Notes: generated from the letters alone by a model not told the origin. A stretch of 64,000 nucleotides of DNA from a virus (IMGVR_UViG_3300046796_000370:1-64000); one strand, 5' to 3'; shown: positions 15,629 to 24,513, numbered from the stretch's first letter. Made by a program: numbers and translations.

Positions 15629-16153
15629 ATGAACGCACCCCTACCCGGTCAACCTATGAATCCAGGTCAACCCGTCCAACCTCGTCCGCCTGGGGCACCT
15701 ACTCCGGTCGCTGCGAAGCCGCCTGTGGCTCCGGTTTCTGCCTCTGCTGCAACCCCGGCCCCTACTGATACTCCTGTGGCTGACACAAAGCCCAAGAGGG
15801 TGAGGAAGGCTAAAGAGCCCAAGCCCGAAGGCGAAGCTGGTGCCCCGCGACCTCGACTGCACAAATATGCTGATGAACTAATTATTACCGTACTCAAACC
15901 CGGCTCCAAGGCTCGTGCTGCCAAACTTCGGTTTGATGAATACGTTACCGGCATGACTGTTGGGGAATACGTCAAGAAGATTGAAGAGAAGTACAAGCGA
16001 ACTGCGGGGCAAACCCAAGCAGATCTACGCTGGGACGCGGTGGATCATGATTTTATCCACATTGGTCCCACCGTGATTGATGTACCGCCGCCTCCGCCCC
16101 CGGCTCCCAAGCCGACACCTGCTCCGACCACAACTCCACCGGCCGCAGCATGA
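15629..16153 (+). CDS. Proline/alanine-rich protein with a small conserved core
   Basis: The 174-residue product has AATAGGAGG as SD. Residues 1-60 and 150-174 are proline- and alanine-rich linkers, with a KPKRVRKAK basic patch at about 54. The core (about 75-145) includes LHKYADELIITVLKPGSKAR and MTVGEYVKKIEEKYKR, suggesting a compact alpha/beta domain. The basic patch suggests DNA or RNA contact. The family is not recognised. A TTGCAT at 15570 upstream may be part of a promoter, but no ATGCTTTAC core is present. Confidence 0.6.
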   Translation: MNAPLPGQPMNPGQPVQPRPPGAPTPVAAKPPVAPVSASAATPAPTDTPVADTKPKRVRKAKEPKPEGEAGAPRPRLHKYADELIITVLKPGSKARAAKLRFDEYVTGMTVGEYVKKIEEKYKRTAGQTQADLRWDAVDHDFIHIGPTVIDVPPPPPPAPKPTPAPTTTPPAAA

Positions 16154-16160
16154 TAGATTA

Positions 16161-16326
16161 GGCGTGGTCGCCTTTTAACAGCGCCCGCGAAATAGGCGCG
16201 ACAGGTCGCCCCCTAAACACCTGTCATTCTTTGGGAAGGAGCTGCCCGCACAGCGGGTGCGAGCCGGGAACACATGCATCCCTGAGAAAGCTAGCATGGG
16301 CTTTCCCCTTCCCTCCTAAATTTTTT
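16161..16326 (+). ncRNA. Structured intergenic RNA region
   Basis: A chain of stems: GGCG/CGCC with TTTT (16161-16176), GCGCC/GGCGC (16181-16199), and GACAGGT/ACCTGTC (16200-16206 with 16219-16225). Then comes a domain closed by GGGAAGG (16233-16239) and CCTTCCC (16307-16313) holding three inner hairpins: CCCGC/GCGGG, GGGA/TCCC and GAAAGC/GCTTTC. This is a four-way junction followed by TTTTTTT at 16320-16327. It could be a terminator, a cis-acting leader of the 16340 gene, or a small RNA. No tRNA T-loop is present. Confidence 0.5.
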
Positions 16327-16339
16327 TGAGGTTAGAATC

Positions 16340-17047
16340 ATGAAGTTGATAGTGATAGATACCGAGACTTCTGATTTAGACCCTGCTAAGGGAGCGAAGT
16401 TGCTTGAGCTTGCCTGGATGGAAATAGAGCAAGATGGACCGGTATGGAAGAAAACATTTCACACCGATTATTACTTTCAACACACTGGGCCTATTTCTCC
16501 ACAGGCGCACGCAGTCCATCACATACCGGTTTGTAAGCTGACTAAACAATCCGGGGCTTATGATAGAGAAACTGGTATCAAGTTTCTTTTAGAACACATA
16601 CAACCTGATTCTATACTCGTTGCGCATAATGCAGCATTTGATTCCAAGTTTCTACCCGAAGTCACCCGACCATGGCTCTGTACCATTCGTTTGGCAAAAC
16701 ATATCTGGCCAGAAGCTCCCGGTTATTCTAATCAGGTGCTGAGGTATTGGCTCAATATCAACCCTGTTGATATCGAGCCAATGGTCAAGCATAAGCATCC
16801 ACATCAAGCCTTATATGATGTAGCTACAACCACAGGTTTACTATTCAAAATGTTGGAAAAGCACACCATCGAGCAATTGATGGTTATGTCTAATTCACCA
16901 GTACGGCTCAAAGCTCTTAACTTTGGCAAGCATAAAGATACACCGATTGATCAGGTGCCAGTGGATTATTTACAATGGATGCGAAAACAGGGTAATCTTG
17001 ATCCTGATCTTGCTCACACCATAGACTCTGTCCTACAGCGGCGATGA
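16340..17047 (+). CDS. ExoX-like 3'-5' exonuclease (DnaQ fold, DUF3820 tail)
   Basis: The 235-residue protein has VIDTETSDLD (DEDD motif I), AHNAAFDSKFL (motif II) and HQALYDVATT (motif III, H...D), so it is a DEDDh-type exonuclease. The C-terminal NFGKHKDTPIDQVPVDYLQWM is a DUF3820-like domain often attached to ExoX-type enzymes. It probably trims DNA during repair or replication. It follows the structured RNA region and overlaps the next nuclease gene by 4 nt. Confidence 0.88.
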   Translation: MKLIVIDTETSDLDPAKGAKLLELAWMEIEQDGPVWKKTFHTDYYFQHTGPISPQAHAVHHIPVCKLTKQSGAYDRETGIKFLLEHIQPDSILVAHNAAFDSKFLPEVTRPWLCTIRLAKHIWPEAPGYSNQVLRYWLNINPVDIEPMVKHKHPHQALYDVATTTGLLFKMLEKHTIEQLMVMSNSPVRLKALNFGKHKDTPIDQVPVDYLQWMRKQGNLDPDLAHTIDSVLQRR

Positions 17048-17460
17048 AGGATGGGGGTCTTCGACCACTATTCCGTAGTCGCTTCAGCACATGGCAATGG
17101 ACATCTATTGAGACTGCCGGTAGTGCGAGTGGAGTACCAGACTCCGAATTCTGCACACCGGTTGGTGTCCAGGGTTGGCTAGAATTCAAATTCACTAAAA
17201 TCTTTCACGTCCAAATCAAACCACTGCAAGTCGCCTGGATATCCAAACGATACCGCTACGGCGGTAACGTCTGGATTGCAGTGCGGCGAACGCCTACAGC
17301 CCTGATTCATGATGGGACTGATGAACTATGGTTGATGCGTGGTGATCAAGCCAAGGCATTAGCCGAAGGTGGATTGATAAACATTGCTGGTATGCGATGG
17401 GGAGGAGGACCGGGTGGGTGGAATTGGGATGAAATAAGCTCAATGTTGCAATCCAAATAG
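17044..17460 (+). CDS. PD-(D/E)XK nuclease
   Basis: In the 138-residue product, residues about 22-50 read IETAGSASGVPDSEF ... GWLEFKF. This gives the order E, PD, E-x-K of the PD-(D/E)XK core, as in T7 endonuclease I-like or VRR-NUC-like junction resolvases. The rest alternates beta strands and a helix, as expected. Paired with the exonuclease upstream, it suggests processing of recombination or replication intermediates. Confidence 0.75.
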   Translation: MKDGGLRPLFRSRFSTWQWTSIETAGSASGVPDSEFCTPVGVQGWLEFKFTKIFHVQIKPLQVAWISKRYRYGGNVWIAVRRTPTALIHDGTDELWLMRGDQAKALAEGGLINIAGMRWGGGPGGWNWDEISSMLQSK

Positions 17461-17481
17461 GTGTGTGCTAAAATGCTTTAC
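17446..17481 (+). promoter_or_regulatory. Early promoter, copy 4
   Basis: TTGCAA (17446-17451), 17-nt spacer, TAAAAT (17469-17474), then GCTTTAC. Copy 3 has a near-identical core (AAAATGCTTTACAG). It drives the group of small regulators and the helicase that begins at 17505. Confidence 0.7.
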
Positions 17482-17504
17482 AGGTTAACAAAGAGGTGCA
17501 CACT

Positions 17505-17870
17505 ATGATATTCTATATGGATGTACGGGTACGGGTACCCACAACGAAGGTGGGACAGTTTATCAATTCGTTGCCAAACTGGGCACAGGTGGCAGGGATC
17601 GATAAGCTGGCTGATATGGTGCCACCAGCAAAGAAAGCACAGAGAGTGGGGAGACCGCGGCGTGTGAATGGTGCATATGTCCCGCAACCGGGAACTACAA
17701 TTGAATCTGTGTTGAAGGAGATATCAGAAAAACCAATGCGGGCATTTGAGGTCATGGCTGTATTGAAGAAACATAATAAGCAAGCTGTATCTTCGGCACT
17801 TGGGTCTTTAGTAAGGCGTGGGGCAGCACTTCACCAGGAGGATGGGACCTATGTTGGCAAGAAACCATAA
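17505..17870 (+). CDS. Possible winged-helix regulator
   Basis: The 121-residue product has an N-terminal strand-rich segment (MDVRVRVPTTKVGQF), a basic linker with KKAQRVGRPRRVNG that resembles an AT-hook, and a C-terminal part (about 75-120) with helix-turn-helix-wing character: AFEVMAVLKKHNKQAVSSAL then RRGAALHQEDG. A GTG at 17496 is an alternative start; the ATG at 17505 has GAGG 8 nt upstream. It is the first gene after promoter copy 4, a usual place for a regulator. Confidence 0.5.
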   Translation: MIFYMDVRVRVPTTKVGQFINSLPNWAQVAGIDKLADMVPPAKKAQRVGRPRRVNGAYVPQPGTTIESVLKEISEKPMRAFEVMAVLKKHNKQAVSSALGSLVRRGAALHQEDGTYVGKKP

Positions 17871-18120
17871 GCGGACGTTGCATGTCTACAAGTCATATAA
17901 CTTCATAGACAAGGACCCTGTTATCGACTATATCCGCACCAAGGTCTTTGCTGATAGTGGTACCATTAACGAAGTCTCAGAATCCAGTGGTGTCACAAAA
18001 ACAACTCTTTACAATTGGTTCAACGGTAAGACTAAGCGCCCGCAATTTGCGACTGTGGCCGCTGTATTGATCGCGTGTGGTGAAACGCAGTTAGATCTTA
18101 AGAAGATACGGGGCAAGTAA
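17851..18120 (+). CDS. Cro/CI-type helix-turn-helix regulator
   Basis: The 89-residue product has GTINEVSESSGVTKTTLYNW, a clear helix-turn-helix, followed by FNGKTKRPQFATVAAVLIAC, the family helices 4 and 5. GGAGGA at 17838 favours ATG 17851 over ATG 17842. The gene overlaps the preceding one by 20 nt. It may bind operators near the early promoters; the target is unknown. Confidence 0.75.
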   Translation: MLARNHKRTLHVYKSYNFIDKDPVIDYIRTKVFADSGTINEVSESSGVTKTTLYNWFNGKTKRPQFATVAAVLIACGETQLDLKKIRGK

Positions 18121-18121
18121 T

Positions 18122-18343
18122 ATGGCAGTATCTATCGTTATCCGCAGCGTATTAGTCCAATCTGTTACTGAACGATTTGATACTAAATGGGTCTGTGGGC
18201 TTGGGAAAGAAGCTATCTTCCGTAAGGAGTCAATGGGCTGGTATATCCGCCTTGAAGATTCATGGGAAGCATTATTTGTGGGTTATGAAGAACCTAATAT
18301 AACGGCTGGAGATAGAGTTAAGATTACAATAACAAAGGAATAA
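18122..18343 (+). CDS. Small hypothetical protein
   Basis: The 73-residue product is predicted to be mostly beta (MAVSIVIRSVLVQ ... GWYIRLEDSWEALFVG). It is packed between the regulator (1 nt apart) and the helicase (2 nt apart), so it is surely part of the operon. The family is not recognised; an OB- or SH3-like small barrel is possible. Confidence 0.6.
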   Translation: MAVSIVIRSVLVQSVTERFDTKWVCGLGKEAIFRKESMGWYIRLEDSWEALFVGYEEPNITAGDRVKITITKE

Positions 18344-18345
18344 AT

Positions 18346-19791
18346 ATGAACCGATATCAACACCAAGTAACCGCACTGGATTTACTCCAAAAGAACGATG
18401 TCTATGCGTTGCTTATGGAAATGGGCACCGGTAAATCTCGTGTAGTGATTGATGATTGGACAATGCGCAATACCCAAGGTCGTATGGACTTGGTTGTGAT
18501 TGCTCCCAAAGGCACGTATCTTAATTGGTTCACAGAACTAGATACATGGCTACCGACTGATTTCAGCTATTGCCGAGCTGCGTGGCGCAGCGGAGCCAAC
18601 AAGGCCCAGCAGAAAGAGCTTGCTGACTTAATCTATGCGACTAAGCCACGATGCTTGATCATGAATATTGAAGCATTGAACCGCAAAGGCCCAGCACGAG
18701 ACTACATTGAAAAATTTATCGGCCATCGGAATGTCATTGGTGTTATCGATGAGAGCACCACTATCGCACACCAAGAAGCACAGCGAACACAGTTCATATT
18801 GAACAGCTTGGCGTACAGGTTCAAGGCCCGTAGGATTTTGACCGGGTTGGTAGCGCCAGAGAGTCCGATGGATTTATTCACGCAATATGCGTTCTTAAGT
18901 CGTAGTATCATTGGCCTGAAGAACTTCTGGGACTTCAAGCATCGCTATGCCATTACACAGAAGGTCAACTTCACACCGGCTCATCTGCGTGTGGAAGGCA
19001 AACGCACCAGGGAAGCGACGGTTATCATAGGTTATAGAAACTTGGAAGAACTCAATAAAAAGATCATGGCTCGTAGTTACAGAGTGACTAAGACGGAAGT
19101 CCTTGACCTTCCGCCTAAGATCTATCAATTTTGGGATGTTGATCTGACACCAGAGCAAGATCTGGCATACCGGCAGATACGTGATATAGCTACGACTAAA
19201 TTGGCGAATGGTGAATATGCTACCGCCAGTATGAAGCTTGACCAGCTAAGCAAGATGCAACATATCTTGTGTGGGCATGTGCATACCGAAAATGATGGAA
19301 TAGGTCACATACCAGAAAACCGTACCGAGGCTGTTGTCGAAATACTTCAACAGCACAGCGGCAAGGCTATTATCTGGGCTCCTTACCCGGCTGCTTTGCG
19401 CAAGATAACTGCTAAGCTTCGTAAGGAGTTTGGTGATGATAGCACAGTGACATTCTGGGGGGAGACCACGCTTGATGAGCGCGTGGAAGCTCGTGAGAAA
19501 ATACAAGCCGACGATGCTTGCCGGTTTATTGTCAGCAATCAATCAGTTGGCAAGTTCGGCAATACCTGGACAGCGTGTAATCTCGTTATCTACTACGCCA
19601 ATAGTTTCGATAACGAAGACCGCCAGCAAAGCGAGGACAGAGCACATCGTATAGGACAAACCAAGTATGTGACTTACATCGATCTACGGGCACCCGGTAC
19701 AATAGATGAAAAACTGATACAGGTATTGCGCAAGAAAATCAGTATGTCGTCTACTCTACAAGGCGACGAATTCCGGCAATGGCTTATTTAA
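18346..19791 (+). CDS. SNF2/DEAD-box-type helicase
   Basis: The product has 481 residues. Walker A is MGTGKS (residues 26-31), motif Ia VVIAPKGTYLNW, motif II VIDES, and motif III RILTGL. The C-terminal domain has IIWAPY, then motif V FGNTWTACNLVIYY and motif VI RQQSEDRAHRIGQ, the SNF2 signature. Phage proteins of this kind remodel or branch-migrate DNA (UvsW-like) or act in replication. Four neighbouring nucleases and helicases support a recombination role. Confidence 0.9.
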   Translation: MNRYQHQVTALDLLQKNDVYALLMEMGTGKSRVVIDDWTMRNTQGRMDLVVIAPKGTYLNWFTELDTWLPTDFSYCRAAWRSGANKAQQKELADLIYATKPRCLIMNIEALNRKGPARDYIEKFIGHRNVIGVIDESTTIAHQEAQRTQFILNSLAYRFKARRILTGLVAPESPMDLFTQYAFLSRSIIGLKNFWDFKHRYAITQKVNFTPAHLRVEGKRTREATVIIGYRNLEELNKKIMARSYRVTKTEVLDLPPKIYQFWDVDLTPEQDLAYRQIRDIATTKLANGEYATASMKLDQLSKMQHILCGHVHTENDGIGHIPENRTEAVVEILQQHSGKAIIWAPYPAALRKITAKLRKEFGDDSTVTFWGETTLDERVEAREKIQADDACRFIVSNQSVGKFGNTWTACNLVIYYANSFDNEDRQQSEDRAHRIGQTKYVTYIDLRAPGTIDEKLIQVLRKKISMSSTLQGDEFRQWLI

Positions 19792-19849
19792 CAACGAGCA
19801 ATTTATGTGGTACCATAGGTATAAACCTAGTAAAGAGTGAGTATTACAA

Positions 19850-20089
19850 ATGACAAACTTAGCAACGGATAGTAGCCAGACACAGAGATCAAAACGCAGA
19901 TATCCGCATGGAGCACCAAGAGACCCTACAAAAGTATTTACGATCATAGATCTGAGAGATAAGAAACACTGTACTTGGCGAGAAATTAGCCAGATACTAC
20001 AAATGTCACGACAAGGCCCTTTTTTACTATATCAAAGATGGAAAATCTGGGCAGAGGAGTACTGTGATGAACAAAAAGGAACTGGTTGA
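19850..20089 (+). CDS. Small helix-turn-helix protein
   Basis: The 79-residue product has CTWREISQILQMSRQGPFLLY, which looks like a helix-turn-helix recognition pair, preceded by a basic N-terminus (QRSKRRYPHGAPRD). The SD is AAAGAG about 10 nt upstream. It overlaps the next gene by 23 nt. It is probably a DNA-binding regulator; the family is unknown. Confidence 0.55.
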   Translation: MTNLATDSSQTQRSKRRYPHGAPRDPTKVFTIIDLRDKKHCTWREISQILQMSRQGPFLLYQRWKIWAEEYCDEQKGTG

Positions 20090-20528
20090 AATAGAATTAA
20101 AAATAATCACAAGCATATTTAATGAGCAAAAATGTATTGAAGCAATGGCTGTTTTTGTTAAGGGCGATGACCATGCTATGATGCCATTGTCAATGGAGGA
20201 TGATGAAGAAAAAGATATTATGAGTACTGCTATTAGAGCAGTCACTAAACACTTAGAACCAGATGCTGTTATTTTCATATCAGAAGCTTGGGCTACGACG
20301 GTTAGAGAGTATAACATTGCTAGCAACGTTAGACCATCTAATTACCCAGATAGAGTTGAAACTGTAATGGTCCTTGTAGAATTTAAAACTGGTGAAAAGT
20401 ATTCATGCAGTGCAAACATCATTAGGAATGGTACACCAAGATTAAGTAAATTCACTATATCTCAAGCTGATCAAAACATGGGCCGGTTTTCGGGCTTCTT
20501 CCCACCAGATCCTAAAAGCGTACAATAA
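20067..20528 (+). CDS. Conserved hypothetical protein at the end of the early region
   Basis: The 153-residue product starts at ATG 20067, with GAGGAG at 20054-20059. It includes an acidic segment (MEDDEEKD), then AVIFISEAW and VMVLVEFKTGEKYS, suggesting an alpha/beta fold. The family is not recognised. Its stop overlaps the last late gene on the other strand by 17 nt, so transcripts from the two halves converge here with no visible terminator between them. Confidence 0.6.
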   Translation: MNKKELVEIELKIITSIFNEQKCIEAMAVFVKGDDHAMMPLSMEDDEEKDIMSTAIRAVTKHLEPDAVIFISEAWATTVREYNIASNVRPSNYPDRVETVMVLVEFKTGEKYSCSANIIRNGTPRLSKFTISQADQNMGRFSGFFPPDPKSVQ

Positions 20529-20724
20529 GTGAGTGACTGGTAAACCCACGAACTTTGCCGTATGAAGATACTGTGTATGAAATTTGCTTGGAACCATGGC
20601 CTAAGGATGAGACAGCATGGGGCGGTTTGACTGGCTTTAATCGATAGGTGCCATCAGCTCGCACCGTCATGGTTGGATAAACCGGGGTATATCCGTATTT
20701 ATTAGGAGCCCAAGGTGATCGCAT
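20512..20724 (-). CDS. Small protein at the end of the late operon
   Basis: The 70-residue product is basic and rich in Ser, Tyr and Pro. AAGGAG stands 6 nt before the ATG at 20724, and the gene follows the large fibre gene by 9 nt. No family is recognised. A minor fibre-associated protein is plausible from position only. Confidence 0.5.
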   Translation of the reverse strand: MRSPWAPNKYGYTPVYPTMTVRADGTYRLKPVKPPHAVSSLGHGSKQISYTVSSYGKVRGFTSHSLIVRF

Positions 20725-20733
20725 GTTGTCTCC

Positions 20734-23700
20734 TTAAGGAATAGACCCAGACCACCAGCCCTGCCGGGGTGGAGTTACTGGAGGAAGTGGGGGTTGGTAT
20801 GAAGGAGCCTCACTAGACATCCACGGAATATTAGGTGGAGGAACATAGGGTGGTGGGATAACTATATCTGGTGATGGAATGGAGTCTGATATCCAATAGT
20901 CCTTTATAACACCGGCTACACCGGTAGCTGTTATCCATTGATCTTGTTGAGTAACACGCAATGTGCCGATAGCGGTACCATAGACAGCGCCAGCAGCTGA
21001 TAATGTTTGAGAGTACTGATTAACATTTAGAGTACCGCGAATTGAAACTGTGCCGGTTGCTTGTAATGATTGGCTCTCTTGCACAGAACTAAGAATACCA
21101 GAAACAACCACTTTGCCGGTGGATACAATTGTCTGGGTTACTTGGATGCTATTCAATACACCAGAAACAGTTACCTTGCCAACAGATACAAGTGTCTGAT
21201 TTGCTTGTGGGGTACTAAGAGTACTACTGACAATTGGTGATCCAGCAGCAGCAAGTGTCTGTGCTGCTTGCGGAAGATTTAGACTACCGAAACATACGAC
21301 TGGAACTGTACCGGTAGCTGATAATGTTTGTGATGCTTGAAGAAGATTGAGTGTACCACTGATACCAGAAATAACAGAACCACCGGCAGATAGAGTTTGC
21401 GCGGCTTGCGGGGCACTAAGAGTGCCTCGAACAACAGGGCCACCGATTGATACTAGTGTCTGGTTTGCCTGTGGGGCAGAAAGCGTGCCACGGACTTGAA
21501 CTGTACCAGCGGAAACTATCGTTTGATTTGCTTGTAGAGTACTAAGAGCGCCACTGACAACAGGCCCACCAACAGAAACCAATGTCTGGTTAGTCTGTGG
21601 GGCAGAAAGCGTGCCACGAACTAGAACAGTACCAATTGCCACCAGGGTTTGCGATGCCTGCTGGACACTGAGCGTGCCGTTAATCGTAACGACGCCAGCG
21701 GCGACTAAGGTCTGGTTAGCCTGTATGACGGTGAGCCCGCCAGAGATGCCGGTTGTCTCCCCGACACTGCCAGCGGCGGCGAGCGTCTGATCGGCTTGGA
21801 CGATACCCGCTGGCGCAGCGACACCACGGACCTCAATCGTCCTTACTAAAATTGCATTGTTCGAAGCCCAATGCAGATAATTCGAAGCGGTCTTGTCGAC
21901 CGTCGCCGCGTCATCACCGCCTGCGGCCAAGTACCATTGATCATTCCCTACTCGAAACGTGTTTCGTAGATTAACGGAACCGGGGGCGTAATACTGACAA
22001 TGAATATAGTTCTTGGTCTCGTCGTAAGCCTCTGGCAAATCGACCCAGTCCGAAACATAAACCAGCGTCGATCCGTCACTTGTGATATTGCCGCCGCCAA
22101 ACGTGACGTGTGCGGGCGTATTGGCAAAATCTTGCGGATCACCACTTATCGCCTGCTGCCCGAAATAAATCTTGCATGTCTCGCCTGCGCCAAAGACCGC
22201 AAATTCCAGTGTGAGCCGAACCTGTGTGCCAGACCCAGCGGCTAGGTTACCCGCTCCAACTTGGACAACGTGAGTTTCATTACCCCAATTGGTATCGGTC
22301 GCATCGAACGTATTGTTGTAGACCGTCGTCGGAGTGCCACTTGCGCCAACCGTGCCGAGATGACCCTCAACAATAGAGCCGCCAGCCGCCGCAATCGTGT
22401 CGTCGGCCTCAATAAGGTTGAGCGTGCCGGTGATGGTGCCCGGAGCGCCGCTGATGGATGAGCCATCCCATCGCGTATAGCCAGAGCCAGGGGGAGTTCC
22501 TAAAAATGTCCCATCAAAATTAAAAGTGGCAGCATTAGAATTATCATACAGAGATACTCCTAAGCAGGCATCGGTGGTATCAAACCCACTAGCTGATAAT
22601 GAGCTGGACCACGCACCTCCTTGAGTAATATTTCGAATTTGAAAAATTGGCCCAGTTCGATCAAGTGCAAATGCAAGCCAATCTCCTTGAGTAAAACTTG
22701 AAACCGTGGCACCGGACGTCCCACTGTGATAGATATTACCACCACCATTCCAACCGTATGAAGTTGCAGAAGACCCTACATATGCAGTTAAAGATTCACC
22801 AGTCGTGCCTATTCCTATAAGATGAATTACGGTACTAAAATAATCAATATGAACCTCTGCATAAACTTTAGTTGCTCCTCTAGTTGATTGAGAATAAGTA
22901 GTTGCATATCCTGAGCCACTAATTTTTGTTGCGGTTAAGTTACTATTTGAGAGTGCAACACTAGCTGGGCAATAGAAAAGAATTGTACCAGCAGCAGCGC
23001 CGTTCGTTCCCGTCGCGGCCAGGGTGTCGTCAATCTCGGTCCTGGCGAGCGTGCCGCGAACAACTGGTCCACCCGCCGCTGAAAGGGTCTGCACGGCTTG
23101 CGGGAGAATCAGATCGCCATCAACAATAGAGTTACCGGCTGCTGAAAGTGTTTGCGCAGCTTGAGGTAGAATAAGATCACCATCAACTATCGGTGACCAG
23201 TTCGTCGTAGTAATACTACTTCCAACTCGGAAGAAAGCATTATCTGAGTTGCTTGATCCTGCAGTAGTCTGTTCTTGCCACTCCAGCTGGAAGAATAAAT
23301 ATTCATTAGCAAGAGTTATAGCAGGAGCCGCCCAACTGATACCAGAATTAGTATTAACAGTTGTTGATATTGTTTGTGAAGTACCAAAAATTTCACCAGA
23401 TGTTAGTTCACGTGCGCCAGTACCACTGACATTGGTACTCGCCCAGACCCGCATTCCCAAGCGGCCGACCATACCGGCCGTGCTACCACGCAAGTTCCAA
23501 ACGAATGTCCAAGTACCAGAAGCAAAAGTTCCATAATAAGTAGACGAAGTACTGAAACAATCACCGGCAGTGGTGCCTGTTGCTCCAGTACCTGCTGTTG
23601 GACCTGTTGCTCCACTAATATATGATGTGGTTGCCGTAGTGCCAGATGTACCAGAAGCACCAAGCCTCGAACGACAATAACTGCTAATCGCCAATTTGCC

Positions 23701-23820
23701 GGGAGCATAACCGAATGTGCACGCTGCATCTGTAGGCGCAGATCCACCATCCTGCAGAACCCCAAACCAATCTGGTGTGGTTGCAGCGGTATTAAGAACG
23801 TAGAAAACCTTAGTCGCCAT
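20734..23820 (-). CDS. Large repetitive tail fibre or surface protein
   Basis: The product has 1028 residues. A beta-rich N-terminal domain (about 1-210) is followed by a motif of about 22 residues of the form G-x-L-x-x-x-Q-A-x-Q-T-L-x-A-x-G, present about 18 times; 14 copies are consecutive near the C-terminus. Two globular insertions lie between repeats: a concanavalin/SPRY-like one (about 285-435) and a second beta domain (about 475-650). The C-terminus is proline-rich. Copies at 23030-23190 and 20950-21770 share near-identical DNA, so the array can expand or shrink. This pattern fits a receptor-binding or surface-decorating protein. Part of the gene (about 21650-22470) is visibly GC-richer than the rest. 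Confidence 0.7.
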   Translation of the reverse strand: MATKVFYVLNTAATTPDWFGVLQDGGSAPTDAACTFGYAPGKLAISSYCRSRLGASGTSGTTATTSYISGATGPTAGTGATGTTAGDCFSTSSTYYGTFASGTWTFVWNLRGSTAGMVGRLGMRVWASTNVSGTGARELTSGEIFGTSQTISTTVNTNSGISWAAPAITLANEYLFFQLEWQEQTTAGSSNSDNAFFRVGSSITTTNWSPIVDGDLILPQAAQTLSAAGNSIVDGDLILPQAVQTLSAAGGPVVRGTLARTEIDDTLAATGTNGAAAGTILFYCPASVALSNSNLTATKISGSGYATTYSQSTRGATKVYAEVHIDYFSTVIHLIGIGTTGESLTAYVGSSATSYGWNGGGNIYHSGTSGATVSSFTQGDWLAFALDRTGPIFQIRNITQGGAWSSSLSASGFDTTDACLGVSLYDNSNAATFNFDGTFLGTPPGSGYTRWDGSSISGAPGTITGTLNLIEADDTIAAAGGSIVEGHLGTVGASGTPTTVYNNTFDATDTNWGNETHVVQVGAGNLAAGSGTQVRLTLEFAVFGAGETCKIYFGQQAISGDPQDFANTPAHVTFGGGNITSDGSTLVYVSDWVDLPEAYDETKNYIHCQYYAPGSVNLRNTFRVGNDQWYLAAGGDDAATVDKTASNYLHWASNNAILVRTIEVRGVAAPAGIVQADQTLAAAGSVGETTGISGGLTVIQANQTLVAAGVVTINGTLSVQQASQTLVAIGTVLVRGTLSAPQTNQTLVSVGGPVVSGALSTLQANQTIVSAGTVQVRGTLSAPQANQTLVSIGGPVVRGTLSAPQAAQTLSAGGSVISGISGTLNLLQASQTLSATGTVPVVCFGSLNLPQAAQTLAAAGSPIVSSTLSTPQANQTLVSVGKVTVSGVLNSIQVTQTIVSTGKVVVSGILSSVQESQSLQATGTVSIRGTLNVNQYSQTLSAAGAVYGTAIGTLRVTQQDQWITATGVAGVIKDYWISDSIPSPDIVIPPPYVPPPNIPWMSSEAPSYQPPLPPVTPPRQGWWSGSIP
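20950..21770 (-). repeat. Repeat array inside the fibre gene, about 66-69 bp per unit
   Basis: The DNA coding for the G-x-L/Q-A-x-Q-T-L units recurs about every 66-69 bp. Near-identical copies include those with GTTTGCTTGTGG- and GTTTGCCTGTGG-type cores at about 21198, 21457 and 21517. It is a substrate for recombination within the gene. Confidence 0.7.
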
Positions 23821-24121
23821 CAGCTATCCATGTAAACGTATATGAACATGAAGGGCAATTGGCAATATTATCCGGGTGTTGTGGCCAGACATTACACCCG
23901 GTCAAATAGTATGGATGCTGATTAGGAGGCTCGTGCCCAATGCAAAAGCCATCGCCTTCGGGTGCACCGACATGTAGTTCATACAAAGGGCACATGCCTT
24001 TGACCGGTGGTTCACGCCGCATGGAGTCGTCAGTCTCTAAATCAGATCGGCCCGCCCATCCAGGCGAGCCGACACAACATTCACCACAACGGTTGCAGAA
24101 GCCAGATCTAATCCATGACAT
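23810..24121 (-). CDS. Cysteine-rich protein (CxxCxxCC motif)
   Basis: The 103-residue product contains FCNRCGECC near the N-terminus and further pairs CPLY, FCIG, GCN and NCPSCS. This spacing resembles the YkgJ-type zinc/iron-chelating domain. The ATG at 24121 overlaps the stop of the preceding gene (TAATG), which decides the start over the longer frame to 24232. It overlaps the fibre gene start by 11 nt. It could be a metal-binding virion component or an enzyme; the function is unknown. Confidence 0.6.
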   Translation of the reverse strand: MSWIRSGFCNRCGECCVGSPGWAGRSDLETDDSMRREPPVKGMCPLYELHVGAPEGDGFCIGHEPPNQHPYYLTGCNVWPQHPDNIANCPSCSYTFTWIADGD

Positions 24122-24513
24122 TAAGCATTCCCAGCAGTGACCGTAAAGCTTGTGACAGTTACAGTTTGACCAGTGGCGATGTTTGGATTGTTTAGCACTA
24201 GATCGGTCGAGCAATTCCCCTGCACATGACAAACCGACGATCCATCATACATACGGAAACATAGTGCGTTCGTACCAGCCCCACCACCACTTGCTGCAAC
24301 AGACCATGATCCTGCGATAGTAGTCACACCACCAGAACTGGTGAGAAATGATGCCGGAAGCACGATAGTAGCGAGCAACCCGGTAGGATCAGCCGCCGCG
24401 CAGTTTGCTGGTTCAGCACCAGAGAATATCTTCAACGTGCCACTGGCACCGACCGTGGTTTGGATTTGCGAAACTTGGTTATTTCGCAGCGTGGTCCCAT
24501 ATTGGAAGGCCAT
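24121..24513 (-). CDS. Small virion or fibre-associated protein
   Basis: The 130-residue product is rich in Gly, Ser, Thr and Ala with little charge. Its middle reads TLKIFSGAEPANC and its end GQTVTVTSFTVTAG, typical of small beta-sandwich virion proteins. The SD is AATAGGAG before the ATG at 24513. It lies between the lysis genes and the surface protein. Confidence 0.6.
   Translation of the reverse strand: MAFQYGTTLRNNQVSQIQTTVGASGTLKIFSGAEPANCAAADPTGLLATIVLPASFLTSSGGVTTIAGSWSVAASGGGAGTNALCFRMYDGSSVCHVQGNCSTDLVLNNPNIATGQTVTVTSFTVTAGNA

Noticed and set aside
16233-16316. tRNA-like cloverleaf.
   Set aside because: Four stems are present, but there is no T-loop sequence, no CCA-type end and no plausible anticodon arm of the right size.
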